NCBI GenBank assembly: GCA_963691815.1
Contig: OY829668.1
Span: 15,305,643 to 15,369,642, forward strand
Length of the DNA stretch: 64,000 bases
Direction of reading: 5' to 3'
From: Echiichthys vipera
Lineage: Eukaryota > Chordata > Actinopteri > Perciformes > Trachinidae
In this document: positions 47,601 to 61,912 of the stretch, in pieces
How the letters are laid out: each line of letters starts with the position of its first letter
Numbering within the stretch: position 1 is the first letter of the stretch
Notes under the pieces: model-generated
What the model was told of the DNA's origin: nothing
Databases searched by the model: none
The model's input: the letters and a program-made list of their open reading frames with translations, nothing else
Position numbers and translations under genes: made by a program

Positions 47601-49229
47601 AAGAGTGGGACGGCGTCCCATTTCCCACACCTTACATGATAAAACGTGTGTGAAGCTGACACATTTGAGGGGGCCATTGCTTGGCCTGTGTGGGGCCTAG
47701 GGGGCTGGGAATTCGTATTCTACGTGTGTGTCCCACGCCCATCAAATGTGCCAAATTTGAAGCATATCGGACGATGTCCAAATTTCGACTTTGAGGTGAA
47801 ATTGGCCTCCTGAGGCCAAATCCAAAAATTTGGTCAAAATCGAAGGTTTTCCAATCTGCTTCAAATTTTCAGGGCTGAATGCTTGCCCAGAGGGGGTGCC
47901 TCTCCCAGAATATCAGAGCCCTACCACCCACCCACAGCTATCTCCAAAGTGCCAAGTACCCAAGAGCTGGCATTGATACCACAGGGTCCCTGGGGCTCCA
48001 GGAGAGTGTCCTATACATTTCAGACTCATAACCCAACTCCATGGTGGTGTACCTGCAGTTCAGCCATTTAGAAAGGGGTTATAGGTCTGAAATTAACTGT
48101 GCACATCCCTGTAGTCCCAGAGACAAAGAAATGGTGGGTGCCGGCCCTTTTCCCACACCCCACATGTTAGGCGCGTTACGTATCCAGGCCAAGTTCCCAA
48201 GAGCTGGCATTGATACCACAGGGTCCCTGGGGCTCCAGGAGAGTGGCCTGTGAATTTCAGACTCATAACCCAACTCCATGGTGGTGTACCTGCAGTTTAG
48301 CCATTTAGCAAGGGGTTTTAGGTCTGAAATTAACAGTGCACATCCCTGTAGTCCCAGAGACAAAGAAATGGTGGGTGCCGGCCCTTTTCCCACACCCCAC
48401 ACGTTAGGCTCATTCCATATCCAGGCACCCTTTGACACACCCTATCTCCAAAGTGCCAAGTACCCAAGAGCTGGCATTGATACCATAGGGTCCTTGGGGC
48501 TCCAGGAGAGTGTCCTGTAAATTTCAGACTAATAACCCAACTCCATGGTGGTGTACCTGCAGTTCAGCCATTTAGCAAGGGGTTATAGGTCTGAAATTAA
48601 CAGTGCACATCCCTGTAGTCCCAGAGACAAAGAAATGGTGGGTGCTGGCCCTCTAATGGGTGATCTATTTTGGAACCTTTGGAAGAAGTCAGGGGTTGAG
48701 ATATGTTGTTGACTGGGCCTTTGGGAGTATGACCTGTTCATTTCAGCTTTCTGGCATATACCCTGTTAATTTCAGCTTTTTGGCATAGTAGCCTGTTAAT
48801 TTCATCTTTTGGGCACATACCCCTGGTACATATTGCAAAAACCCTCTCCCCCACCCAACACACACACACCCTGAAGGTGTCGGATGGTTTTCCTGGCCCA
48901 CGGGTTTAGCCCTGGGTAGACGCTGAAAAATAACACAAGTCTCACAAAAAGTGTCATCTGGCAATACCTTTGGATGGGCATCATGTGACCCCAATGGCGG
49001 GAAATACGAAAAATAAGTGTCCAATGGTGGCAATACCTGTTTAACCTAGTCCAATGTCAATACTTCGAATTTTTTGGCCCAATGGCAATACCCTGGTTCC
49101 CCTTGCCCCGGCCAGTACGCTAGCGCCACCCGGCGGATTTTCGCCGCCGGCGCAGGCTTGTCCCATTTTACACACCCTCAGACAGGGACATTGTCACGCG
49201 AAACCCGAGCGCATGTCCATTGCCCCCAC

Positions 49230-49285
49230 AAAACCAGGACCGCAGCAGTGAGGGCGGCGTATCCTAGCCACTACACAATCACGGA
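49230..49285 (-). pseudogene. Decayed tRNA-like relic, unit 6
   Basis: Same sequence as the unit 1 relic. Confidence 0.6.
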
Positions 49286-49615
49286 ACCGCTGCAATAGTA
49301 AGAATGAGTATGTTCCTGCAGAATCAACTAGCTGCTAAACACAGCCTCCAAAGAGGTGATTAATCTCAACTGTCAACATGGTCTTAACCATCTCCAAATT
49401 GCCATCATCATCCATCAAATTAATTATGTCATTCTTTTCATCTGAATTTGGCCCAACTTAGCTTCCTTGAACCAATTTTCCTTTGTTGACTGTCTTCCAT
49501 AGCTGTAGCTCTAGGTTTCACTTGCTGTATTTCTAATGTAGCAGAATCTTCATCAACTTCCAAGATTAAGGATTAGCCTTTCTACTTGTATGGGGCATGC
49601 TTCTGACACTTTTGT

Positions 49616-49687
49616 GGCTCCTTGGTGTAAAGGTTAGCACTCTGGACTCTGACTCCAGTGATCTGAGTTTAAATCTCAGTGGAACCT
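49616..49687 (+). tRNA. tRNA-Gln(CTG)-like gene, unit 6
   Basis: Same sequence and defects as the unit 1 copy. Confidence 0.8.
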
Positions 49688-50139
49688 ATGGCTAAGCTAA
49701 AATATAGAGTGACCCTTTGCATTTTTGGGAAACCTTCTCTCTTGTTTGCTGTCGACACTTGGTCACCCAGATTCCTCCCAATGCCAAGGCAGTAAGCACT
49801 TATTTGATTTAGTTTATAGCTACCGAAAACCTACAAACATAGCGATAGCCACCTTAGTCTAGGTTAAACATACAACAGCAAGTCAAGGATCCTGGTTAGT
49901 AGTATTCATTTAAGCTCTAATTTAATATTCTATTTATCATTCCAGTATATCTTCCATTCTGACACACATCTCTTGTCACCTCAGAATTCCCTGATTTTGA
50001 ATGGAATCCCAGGTAGGACTAGACGATACGGGAACCAGAGCAACTGGAAGAATGACATGAATGCAAATTAAGCAACCAATAGCCTTTCCCGAAATGTACT
50101 TGCTTTTCTGAAGGTCTACCGGCTTCTTAAACATGAGCA

Positions 50140-50211
50140 TTCCCTGACCGGGAATCGAACCCGGGCCGCGGCGGTGAGAGCGCCGAATCCTAGCCACTAG
50201 ACCATCAGGGA
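50140..50211 (-). tRNA. tRNA-Glu(CTC), unit 6
   Basis: Identical to the unit 1 gene. Confidence 0.96.
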
Positions 50212-50973
50212 CTATGTCACAGGAAAATATGACATGAAAGAAGCAATCGCCACCCTGTCTCAAAATGTACACTTTACATAAAGGACAGGGATCCTTTGTC
50301 ACCTCAACCTTCCCAGACCGGGAACAAAACCAGGGGTGTCCAATTCAGGCACGCGTCCATTGGCGCGAGCGTACGAAACGGGGCCGTCTAATAAAATTCA
50401 CCCCGCCTCCCCCGGACCCCCCGGGAAAAATCGGGGAGGTGGTCGAAGGCCGGGGGGTCCGCGCCAAATTGGAACGGAGTATCTAGGCCTTCGGGGGGCC
50501 CCGCAAACGGCCCCCGAAGTCGCGGTACATTCCGCAGTACCGCCGTTTGTCCGCCAGTCGGCGCTGGACCTCGACGTATTGCCATTGTACGCCCATGCAA
50601 ACGTGCTGCCATTGGGCCAAAAATATCCGCCCTGTCCAATCGTCACACGTTTTGACAAATTGGAGCGTGCCACGATTGGGACCCCGGCTCATAAAACCCC
50701 GGGGCATTGCTCCAGGAGGCTGAGATCGACGTGGCGCACTCCTACCTAACTGAGGAACAACGGGTATCAATGCCAGCCCCGTGCTCCTCATTGTTTCTGA
50801 GTTACGCTATATTCATACTTGATTTACTGTTTTGACCGGGGTCAAAAGGGGGACAGCTTTGTAGTAGGAGGCTGATACTCACATATGTTGTAAAGGCCCC
50901 TTGGATGAATATCCAGTGTGAATTTCAGCCTCGTAGCGCCACGTCTTGGGGTAAAAAGGGCAAATTTCAGTTA

Positions 50974-52300
50974 CAGTTTTTCTCAATTGCTAAAACACTA
51001 AACCCTGTTGTCTGAACCAATTTCTCTGTTGCTTGAACACACTGATTGAATCAATCACTCTTTTGGCAAAACCATGAGCACTTTTCACCTGTTTAGACAC
51101 AACTTACCAACACATTTTCATTGTGATTCACATGTGCTGCATAATGGTGAGCACAGGTGGCAAAAGTCAAACACAATTAAAGCACGGTTGTCACTACTTG
51201 AACACAACAACTCAAAATTGATAACACTTGTGGCTAATGATGTGAGGGAATATATAAAGTCAGTTCAGAGAGCACTGATTTGAGAGGCACTACAATGGAT
51301 AGAAATCTAAGAGGAAGAGTTTGTGTGAGAGGAGGTCGAGGAGGTCAAGGTGGTCGAGGTGGTCAGCGAAGACAAAGAACAGTAATATCTGATGAAATCA
51401 GAGCTACTGTGATTGACCATGTTCTTGTCCATGGTATGAGCATGAGGGAGGCCGGACAAAGTGTACAACCAAACATCGCTAGATTCACTGTGTCCACCAT
51501 AATCCGAAGATTTAGAGAAGAGAACAGGTCTTTTTTGACATTATAGTACAGTATGTAAATGTTGAGAGCAAATTACTGTATGGCATATTACAGTATATAC
51601 TGTACCACAGTATATACTGTAAGTAAATGTATGTTTCAGTACATCACTGTGCCAATGTACTGTAGTATTGTAATGGAGGGTTAGTCTAACTGTCTGTAGG
51701 CCTAGTATTCCATGTATATCTTTTGTAACTGCATCTTCTCTTTTTGTAGAATTGAAAGACTGTCACATAAGGGTGTGAGGACAGGTATGTTCTCCCCACA
51801 CCAAGAGACCCTAATTCTTGATATGGTCCGTGAGGACAATGCCGAACTGTACACAAGTGGCAAATGCATACGGTTTCTGTTTGTTTTGAACAAATAATAT
51901 GTGTACTGTAAATGCAAAAGATCTTTGTTATTTGTACTGTACAAGTGCTACATGTTAATGCACAAGATTTCTGTATTTTTTGTGTAAAGTGCTAAATGCA
52001 AGTTTTTTTGTTTTGCAACATGCATTCAGCTTCATGTCCTGAGCATTGTGTTTTCTATTTTTCTATGTAGTGTTTAGTGGCTGCTCAGTAGTGTTTTTAA
52101 TTTTGATTGACTTGGGGCATGATTTGACAACAAAGTTCAGTTTTGGGCACAGATTGAACTGTTTTGAGGTGAAAGTTTGGTTTTGCAAGAAGAGTCTGAG
52201 GGTTTTGTGAATGTAGCTTGAAACTTGGGGTTTGTGTTCACAGTTTAGAGAAAAGGAGAGAAGCTTTCAAGAAATGTGTCTTAGCAATCGAGAAAAACTG
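50974..52300 (+). mobile_element. Truncated IS630/Tc1/mariner-type transposon, unit 6/7 junction
   Basis: Same ends and length, with the variant set of the unit 3 element. Confidence 0.9.
51295..51897 (+). pseudogene. Truncated two-exon transposase, unit 6
   Basis: Exons 51295-51527 and 51750-51897. The coding part is unchanged; it has the unit 3 intron variant. Confidence 0.78.
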
Positions 52301-52903
52301 TAAAATCATGTGTCCACATATTAATGGCCAGTTCGAGGCTGTCACTTTGCCATACGTTTAAACAGGTCCCGAGCGTCGGGTGGACACCTTATGCATAAAA
52401 TTAATATATCTCCCCAGGGCATTGCTCCAGGAGGCTGAGATTGACATGGCACACTCCAAGTTAAGTGAGGAGCAACAGGTATCAATATCAGCCCCCTGCT
52501 CCTCAGTGTTTCTGAGTTACACTGTATTCATACTTGATTTATTGTTTTGACCGGGGTCAGAGCGGGGACAGCTTTGGAGTTGGAGGCTGAGACTCACATA
52601 TGTTGTAAAGGCTCATTGGGTGAATATACAGTGTGAATTTCAGCCTCATATCACCATGTCTTGGGGGTAAAACAGTCAATTTCCAGTTAAAATCAGGTGT
52701 CCACATATTAATGGCCAGTTCGAGGGTGTCACTTCGCCATACGTTTAAACAGGTTCCAAGCGTCGGGTGGACACTTTCTGCATAAAATGATTATATCTCA
52801 CCAGGCATTGACCAAAAAGGCTGAAATTCACAAGGCACACACCTGGAGACCCAGGGAACAACATATTTCAATCAAGGGTTTCTGAGATAATGCAACTGCA
52901 AGC

Positions 52904-53090
52904 ATGTGTATGTGAGTGTATGTGTATGTGTGAGTGTGTGTACGTGTATGTCTGAATGTGTATGTGTGTCCATGTGTATGTGTGTGTATGTGTATGTGTA
53001 TATGTGAGTGTGTGTATGTGTATGTGTATGTATGTGTATATGTGAGTGTGTGTATGTGTGTATGTGTGTATGTGTCTGTGTATGTGTGTA

Positions 53091-53121
<31 letters not shown>

Positions 53122-53197
53122 GTGCATGTGTATGTGTTTGTATGTGTATGTGTATATGTGAGTGTGTGTATGTGTGTATGTGTATGTGTGTATGTGG

Positions 53198-53229
<32 letters not shown>

Positions 53230-53294
53230 GTGCATGTGTATGTGTATGTGTATGTGTGTGCATGTGTATGTGTGAGTGTATGTATATGTGTATG
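52904..53294. repeat. TG/TATG microsatellite, copy 7
   Basis: Same length. Carries both substitutions seen in copy 4. Confidence 0.97.
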
Positions 53295-56200
53295 ATGATT
53301 AAGACATGACCAGCGGGGTGTCACGGAGCTCATGTATCCGCCTCATGAGGCCCTAAAGTCGGACATAGTAAGGATGAGTCCGGCCTCTTTGCCCTGGAGG
53401 CCCACTTCCAACACTCTGAATAACATTGAGTGTATGGTAAATGGACAGCGGGGTGTCACGGAGCTCATGTATCCGCCTCATGAGGCCTGGAGGCCCACCT
53501 CAAAAATAAAGGTTGTCCAATCTGCTCCAGGTTTTCAGGGCTGATAGCAGACCAAGGGTGGATACCGTTTCCCAAATATCAGCCTCCTAGCTATCACCAA
53601 TCTCAAGATATAGTCATACCATGGCCACATTACAGGGCTACTGTATCTCCCAAGTGCCAACTAATTAAGAGATGGCACTGTAATATGTGTGTTCTGGGGT
53701 CCCCAGGAGTGTGCCCTGTTAATTTCAGCCCTATAGACCCTTTCCCTGGCATCCTGAGGTACCGGGCTCACCTGGCCTCAACTAAATTTGAACTGCGTGA
53801 AGGGAACGCTTTTAAGCCGTTCACCCTTCGACTCGTGGCGAAACACTTCTGTCTTCTGGGCTTCTGTCCACTTCTGGCATGTCGTACGGCTTTTGGACAC
53901 AGGGCCAATTGAGTGTCTTTTTTGGTCTCATTTCTCCATGTTAGCCCAAATCGTGCATATTTCAACTGATATTGATAGAGCAGGATCCCATGATAGAATT
54001 ATTGAAGCCTCAAGCCCTTGGGACCTACCGTTTGGCCAGGGGAGAGGAGTAAGGGTAAAATCTCAATGGCAACACCTTTGCCATTCAAAAAATCAAAACT
54101 TCTTGGTCCAATTTGAGGGGGTTCCCAGGGTCCCAGGTCCCCCAGATTTGGGGCAAACACTCATCTTGGGCCCCAGTTTAAGAATCTAGAAGATGGGAGC
54201 TGCAGGTGCTCCGGAAACCGTTTTCACCCCTTTTGACTTATTCTCACCAGAAGGGTCTAAACCTTAACGGATCTGAGACCATCCCGAAAGCTTGGGCCAT
54301 GACAGGTCACCTTGCTTTCTGAAAGAGCTACGGCCTTGAGCTTGACATATGTCATAAAAGGGCTGGCATGGAGCACATATGAGTTGGTTTGAGGTCTCCA
54401 AGTGCTTCTGAGCCTCTGCAGGGGGTCGCCAAAACCCTCCAAAAATGGATTTTCCCATTGTCATATCTCAGCCCTAGAAGCTCAGAATGATGTGAAACTT
54501 GGACTGGTTACTCAACTCACAGCCACAAATGAGTACCTAGAGCATTGAATCTCCAACTCATTTCCTTCCTAGCCAGGTTGCATCTGGCCTAGTTAGCAAT
54601 GTCCTGGTGAAACGCCGTCAACACCAGGCTACTCCTGAGCTCCAGCTGATACTCTGGTATGATTTTGGAGTCTTAATTCAGTTCAGAAATGAAATTGTTA
54701 CAACTATCTATACTGACCATACGACTGTCAATTCAAACGTGTGGCCATTGTACACACCTTGGCCCAATGGCAACACGTCGCGTTAGGCCCCAAATCCGAC
54801 CTTTTGATCCTTAAGAGGCCCTTTGAGCATGAAGACAGTAAGCTGTGAGGCTGAAACTCACAGCATGTATTCAGAAAGACCATATGCATGTGCCTTTAGA
54901 GTTACAGCGTCCCCCTCCATTGCTTTACCCATTTTTCAACATGTTTTGTACTGTAACTCAGAGACGGTAGGGAGGAGAGAGCTGATATTGATACATGTTG
55001 TTCCTTGATTGGACAGAAGTGTCCACTGTCAATTTCAGCTTGATTGGTCAATCCCTTGGGTAGATATGAAGGGTGTCAACTTCAGGCACCCTGGTCCCCA
55101 TTCAATTGTATGGCGGGTGGGCCAAAGGAAACGACCTTTTGACCAATTAGGGGTCAATTGAGGGTCTTGGCAGTGGGCTGTGAGGCTGAAATTCACAGGA
55201 TATGTTCACCAAGAACTGGGGAACAACATATCAGAGTTACAGATCCCTACTCCCTTGTTTAAGCACTGCCCCAGTATATTTTACACTATAACTCAGAGAT
55301 GCTTAGGAGGAGGGAGCTGAGATTGATACACCGTGGTCCTCAGTTACCCAGGAGTGTGCAGTGTGAAGTTCAGCCCCGCATCTCACTGCGTTTGGGAGAT
55401 AAGTGGCTATAAAGGGAGGGGGTCACAGCAGGGCCTGTGTTGGTCCAAGGAGGTTGAAAATTCGTATTCCTCATGTGTACCCCATGGCTATCAAGTGTGC
55501 CAAATCTGAAGCCAATCGGACGTTGTTAAAATTTTCACTCTGAGGTGGAATCGGCCTCCTGAGGCCCAATCTGAGGATTTGGTCAAAATCGAAGGTCGAG
55601 CGTTCAGGGCTGAACGCTCACCCAGGGGGGATGCCTCCCTCCGAATATCAGAACCCTAGCACGCACCAGCCCTGAGACAGAGCCCGGTCCTTTCCCCACA
55701 CCCTCAATGTTAAACTGTGTTAAAAGGTGGCTGGATATGACACTATGCATATCTCCCAAGTGCCGGGTACCCGAGAGCTGAGATTGATATGGCATGGTCC
55801 CCTGGACGCCAGGAGAGTGCCTTATCGATTTCAGACTGATAACTCAATGCCCTGGGCAGATGTGACAACTGAATGCTGACCGTGTCCAATCGCCGCACGC
55901 TTCCAATTCAAACGTATGGCGATTGGGACAACCCCCAACTGGCCATAAATATGTGGACACCTGATTTTCTGAGAAATTGGCATTTTCACCCACAAGGCAT
56001 TGGGTTATCAGGCTGAAACTCACAGGGTATAACCCACCCACCGGGCTCTACAACATATGTGAAGCCCAGCTCCGAAGTCAAAAGTTTTGACCCTCAAACT
56101 GACAGTTTTGTCCGTGGACATCAGGTGAAAATCCAAAGTGCTAAGGAGTACAGGCCTGAAATCGATACCCCCTTATTCCTGGGTTACCCATTAGTGTGCA

Positions 56201-57912
56201 GTGTGAACCTTGGCCTTGAATATCTGTGCTCTTGGGAGATAGGGACCCTGTCACTTTGTCACACCCTAGTGTTACAACGTGTCAAGAGTGGGACGGCGTC
56301 CCATTTCCCACACCTTACATGATAAAACGTGTGTGAAGCTGACACATTTGAGGGGGCCATTGCTTGGCCTGTGTGGGGCCTAGGGGGCTGGGAATTCGTA
56401 TTCTACGTGTGTGTCCCACGCCCATCAAATGTGCCAAATTTGAAGCATATCGGACGATGTCCAAATTTCGACTTTGAGGTGAAATTGGCCTCCTGAGGCC
56501 AAATCCAAAAATTTGGTCAAAATCGAAGGTTTTCCAATCTGCTTCAAATTTTCAGGGCTGAATGCTTGCCCAGAGGGGGTGCCTCTCCCAGAATATCAGA
56601 GCCCTACCACCCACCCACAGCTATCTCCAAAGTGCCAAGTACCCAAGAGCTGGCATTGATACCACAGGGTCCCTGGGGCTCCAGGAGAGTGTCCTATACA
56701 TTTCAGACTCATAACCCAACTCCATGGTGGTGTACCTGCAGTTCAGCCATTTAGAAAGGGGTTATAGGTCTGAAATTAACTGTGCACATCCCTGTAGTCC
56801 CAGAGACAAAGAAATGGTGGGTGCCGGCCCTTTTCCCACACCCCACATGTTAGGCGCGTTACGTATCCAGGCCAAGTTCCCAAGAGCTGGCATTGATACC
56901 ACAGGGTCCCTGGGGCTCCAGGAGAGTGGCCTGTGAATTTCAGACTCATAACCCAACTCCATGGTGGTGTACCTGCAGTTTAGCCATTTAGCAAGGGGTT
57001 TTAGGTCTGAAATTAACAGTGCACATCCCTGTAGTCCCAGAGACAAAGAAATGGTGGGTGCCGGCCCTTTTCCCACACCCCACACGTTAGGCTCATTCCA
57101 TATCCAGGCACCCTTTGACACACCCTATCTCCAAAGTGCCAAGTACCCAAGAGCTGGCATTGATACCATAGGGTCCTTGGGGCTCCAGGAGAGTGTCCTG
57201 TAAATTTCAGACTAATAACCCAACTCCATGGTGGTGTACCTGCAGTTCAGCCATTTAGCAAGGGGTTATAGGTCTGAAATTAACAGTGCACATCCCTGTA
57301 GTCCCAGAGACAAAGAAATGGTGGGTGCTGGCCCTCTAATGGGTGATCTATTTTGGAACCTTTGGAAGAAGTCAGGGGTTGAGATATGTTGTTGACTGGG
57401 CCTTTGGGAGTATGACCTGTTCATTTCAGCTTTCTGGCATATACCCTGTTAATTTCAGCTTTTTGGCATAGTAGCCTGTTAATTTCATCTTTTGGGCACA
57501 TACCCCTGGTACATATTGCAAAAACCCTCTCCCCCACCCAACACACACACACCCTGAAGGTGTCGGATGGTTTTCCTGGCCCACGGGTTTAGCCCTGGGT
57601 AGACGCTGAAAAATAACACAAGTCTCACAAAAAGTGTCATCTGGCAATACCTTTGGATGGGCATCATGTGACCCCAATGGCGGGAAATACGAAAAATAAG
57701 TGTCCAATGGTGGCAATACCTGTTTAACCTAGTCCAATGTCAATACTTCGAATTTTTTGGCCCAATGGCAATACCCTGGTTCCCCTTGCCCCGGCCAGTA
57801 CGCTAGCGCCACCCGGCGGATTTTCGCCGCCGGCGCAGGCTTGTCCCATTTTACACACCCTCAGACAGGGACATTGTCACGCGAAACCCGAGCGCATGTC
57901 CATTGCCCCCAC

Positions 57913-57968
57913 AAAACCAGGACCGCAGCAGTGAGGGCGGCGTATCCTAGCCACTACACAATCACGGA
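57913..57968 (-). pseudogene. Decayed tRNA-like relic, unit 7
   Basis: Same sequence as the unit 1 relic. Confidence 0.6.
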
Positions 57969-58298
57969 ACCGCTGCAATAGTAAGAATGAGTATGTTCCT
58001 GCAGAATCAACTAGCTGCTAAACACAGCCTCCAAAGAGGTGATTAATCTCAACTGTCAACATGGTCTTAACCATCTCCAAATTGCCATCATCATCCATCA
58101 AATTAATTATGTCATTCTTTTCATCTGAATTTGGCCCAACTTAGCTTCCTTGAACCAATTTTCCTTTGTTGACTGTCTTCCATAGCTGTAGCTCTAGGTT
58201 TCACTTGCTGTATTTCTAATGTAGCAGAATCTTCATCAACTTCCAAGATTAAGGATTAGCCTTTCTACTTGTATGGGGCATGCTTCTGACACTTTTGT

Positions 58299-58370
58299 GG
58301 CTCCTTGGTGTAAAGGTTAGCACTCTGGACTCTGACTCCAGTGATCTGAGTTTAAATCTCAGTGGAACCT
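58299..58370 (+). tRNA. tRNA-Gln(CTG)-like gene, unit 7
   Basis: Same sequence and defects as the unit 1 copy. Confidence 0.8.
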
Positions 58371-58822
58371 ATGGCTAAGCTAAAATATAGAGTGACCCTT
58401 TGCATTTTTGGGAAACCTTCTCTCTTGTTTGCTGTCGACACTTGGTCACCCAGATTCCTCCCAATGCCAAGGCAGTAAGCACTTATTTGATTTAGTTTAT
58501 AGCTACCGAAAACCTACAAACATAGCGATAGCCACCTTAGTCTAGGTTAAACATACAACAGCAAGTCAAGGATCCTGGTTAGTAGTATTCATTTAAGCTC
58601 TAATTTAATATTCTATTTATCATTCCAGTATATCTTCCATTCTGACACACATCTCTTGTCACCTCAGAATTCCCTGATTTTGAATGGAATCCCAGGTAGG
58701 ACTAGACGATACGGGAACCAGAGCAACTGGAAGAATGACATGAATGCAAATTAAGCAACCAATAGCCTTTCCCGAAATGTACTTGCTTTTCTGAAGGTCT
58801 ACCGGCTTCTTAAACATGAGCA

Positions 58823-58894
58823 TTCCCTGACCGGGAATCGAACCCGGGCCGCGGCGGTGAGAGCGCCGAATCCTAGCCACTAGACCATCAGGGA
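58823..58894 (-). tRNA. tRNA-Glu(CTC), unit 7
   Basis: Identical to the unit 1 gene. Confidence 0.96.
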
Positions 58895-59656
58895 CTATGT
58901 CACAGGAAAATATGACATGAAAGAAGCAATCGCCACCCTGTCTCAAAATGTACACTTTACATAAAGGACAGGGATCCTTTGTCACCTCAACCTTCCCAGA
59001 CCGGGAACAAAACCAGGGGTGTCCAATTCAGGCACGCGTCCATTGGCGCGAGCGTACGAAACGGGGCCGTCTAATAAAATTCACCCCGCCTCCCCCGGAC
59101 CCCCCGGGAAAAATCGGGGAGGTGGTCGAAGGCCGGGGGGTCCGCGCCAAATTGGAACGGAGTATCTAGGCCTTCGGGGGGCCCCGCAAACGGCCCCCGA
59201 AGTCGCGGTACATTCCGCAGTACCGCCGTTTGTCCGCCAGTCGGCGCTGGACCTCGACGTATTGCCATTGTACGCCCATGCAAACGTGCTGCCATTGGGC
59301 CAAAAATATCCGCCCTGTCCAATCGTCACACGTTTTGACAAATTGGAGCGTGCCACGATTGGGACCCCGGCTCATAAAACCCCGGGGCATTGCTCCAGGA
59401 GGCTGAGATCGACGTGGCGCACTCCTACCTAACTGAGGAACAACGGGTATCAATGCCAGCCCCGTGCTCCTCATTGTTTCTGAGTTACGCTATATTCATA
59501 CTTGATTTACTGTTTTGACCGGGGTCAAAAGGGGGACAGCTTTGTAGTAGGAGGCTGATACTCACATATGTTGTAAAGGCCCCTTGGATGAATATCCAGT
59601 GTGAATTTCAGCCTCGTAGCGCCACGTCTTGGGGTAAAAAGGGCAAATTTCAGTTA

Positions 59657-60983
59657 CAGTTTTTCTCAATTGCTAAAACACTAAACCCTGTTGTCTGAAC
59701 CAATTTCTCTGTTGCTTGAACACACTGATTGAATCAATCACTCTTTTGGCAAAACCATGAGCACTTTTCACCTGTTTAGACACAACTTACCAACACATTT
59801 TCATTGTGATTCACATGTGCTGCATAATGGTGAGCACAGGTGGCAAAAGTCAAACACAATTAAAGCACGGTTGTCACTACTTGAACACAACAACTCAAAA
59901 TTGATAACACTTGTGGCTAATGATGTGAGGGAATATATAAAGTCAGTTCAGAGAGCACTGATTTGAGAGGCACTACAATGGATAGAAATCTAAGAGGAAG
60001 AGTTTGTGTGAGAGGAGGTCGAGGAGGTCAAGGTGGTCGAGGTGGTCAGCGAAGACAAAGAACAGTAATATCTGATGAAATCAGAGCTACTGTGATTGAC
60101 CATGTTCTTGTCCATGGTATGAGCATGAGGGAGGCCGGACAAAGTGTACAACCAAACATCGCTAGATTCACTGTGTCCACCATAATCCGAAGATTTAGAG
60201 AAGAGAACAGGTCTTTTTTGACATTATAGTACAGTATGTAAATGTTGAGAGCAAATTACTGTATGGCATATTACAGTATATACTGTACCACAGTATATAC
60301 TGTAAGTAAATGTATGTTTCAGTACATCACTGTGCCAATGTACTGTAGTATTGTAATGGAGGGTTAGTCTAACTGTCTGTAGGCCTAGTATTCCATGTAT
60401 ATCTTTTGTAACTGCATCTTCTCTTTTTGTAGAATTGAAAGACTGTCACATAAGGGTGTGAGGACAGGTATGTTCTCCCCACACCAAGAGACCCTAATTC
60501 TTGATATGGTCCGTGAGGACAATGCCGAACTGTACACAAGTGGCAAATGCATACGGTTTCTGTTTGTTTTGAACAAATAATATGTGTACTGTAAATGCAA
60601 AAGATCTTTGTTATTTGTACTGTACAAGTGCTACATGTTAATGCACAAGATTTCTGTATTTTTTGTGTAAAGTGCTAAATGCAAGTTTTTTTGTTTTGCA
60701 ACATGCATTCAGCTTCATGTCCTGAGCATTGTGTTTTCTATTTTTCTATGTAGTGTTTAGTGGCTGCTCAGTAGTGTTTTTAATTTTGATTGACTTGGGG
60801 CATGATTTGACAACAAAGTTCAGTTTTGGGCACAGATTGAACTGTTTTGAGGTGAAAGTTTGGTTTTGCAAGAAGAGTCTGAGGGTTTTGTGAATGTAGC
60901 TTGAAACTTGGGGTTTGTGTTCACAGTTTAGAGAAAAGGAGAGAAGCTTTCAAGAAATGTGTCTTAGCAATCGAGAAAAACTG
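59657..60983 (+). mobile_element. Truncated IS630/Tc1/mariner-type transposon, unit 7/8 junction
   Basis: Same ends and length, with the variant set of the unit 3 and unit 6 elements. Confidence 0.9.
59978..60580 (+). pseudogene. Truncated two-exon transposase, unit 7
   Basis: Exons 59978-60210 and 60433-60580. The coding part is unchanged; it has the unit 3 intron variant. Confidence 0.78.
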
Positions 60984-61773
60984 TAAAATCATGTGTCCAC
61001 ATATTAATGGCCAGTTCGAGGCTGTCACTTTGCCATACGTTTAAACAGGTCCCGAGCGTCGGGTGGACACCTTATGCATAAAATTAATATATCTCCCCAG
61101 GGCATTGCTCCAGGAGGCTGAGATTGACATGGCACACTCCAAGTTAAGTGAGGAGCAAAAGGTATCAATATCAGCCCCCTGCTCCTCAGTGTTTCTGAGT
61201 TACACTGTATTCATACTTGATTTATTGTTTTGACCGGGGTCAGAACGGGGACAGCTTTGGAGTTGGAGGCTGAGACTCACATATGTTGTAAAGGCTCATT
61301 GGGTGAATATACAGTGTGAATTTCAGCCTCATATCACCATGTCTTGGGGGTAAAACAGTCAATTTCCAGTTAAAATCAGGTGTCCACATATTAATGGCCA
61401 GTTCGAGGGTGTCACTTCGCCATACGTTTAAACAGGTTCCAAGCGTCGGGTGGACACTTTCTGCATAAAATGATTATATCTCACCAGGCATTGACCAAAA
61501 AGGCTGAAATTCACAAGGCACACACCTGGAGACCCAGGGAACAACATATTTCAATCAAGGGTTTCTGAGATAATGCAACTGCAAGCATGTGTATGTGAGT
61601 GTATGTGTATGTGTGAGTGTGTGTACGTGTATGTCTGAATGTGTATGTGTGTCCATGTGTATGTGTGTGTATGTGTATGTGTATATGTGAGTGTGTGTAT
61701 GTGTATGTGTATGTATGTGTATATGTGAGTGTGTGTATGTGTGTATGTGTGTATGTGTCTGTGTATGTGTGTA

Positions 61774-61804
<31 letters not shown>

Positions 61805-61880
61805 GTGCATGTGTATGTGTTTGTATGTGTATGTGTATATGTGAGTGTGTGTATGTGTGTATGTGTATGTGTGTATGTGG

Positions 61881-61912
<32 letters not shown>

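Larger units (their letters stand above)
43416..52103. repeat. Tandem array unit, copy 6 (8688 bp)
   Basis: Matches copy 3 at most diagnostic sites but has the GTGTTTGTATG microsatellite variant (about 44447) seen in copies 4, 7 and 8. The GAGCAACTGG variant at about 50037 is shared only with copy 7. It is therefore a patchwork of two variant classes. Confidence 0.98.
52104..60786. repeat. Tandem array unit, copy 7 (8683 bp), chimeric
   Basis: The left part is copy-4-like (single TACTG, CTCGTGGCG, AGAGCGG at about 52560). The right part is copy-6/3-like (CAACTGG at about 58724, CCCGAAATG at about 58772, TTATTTGT at about 60611). The switch lies between about 56130 and 58720. Around 55015-55318 it has variants shared only with copy 8. 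Confidence 0.98.
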
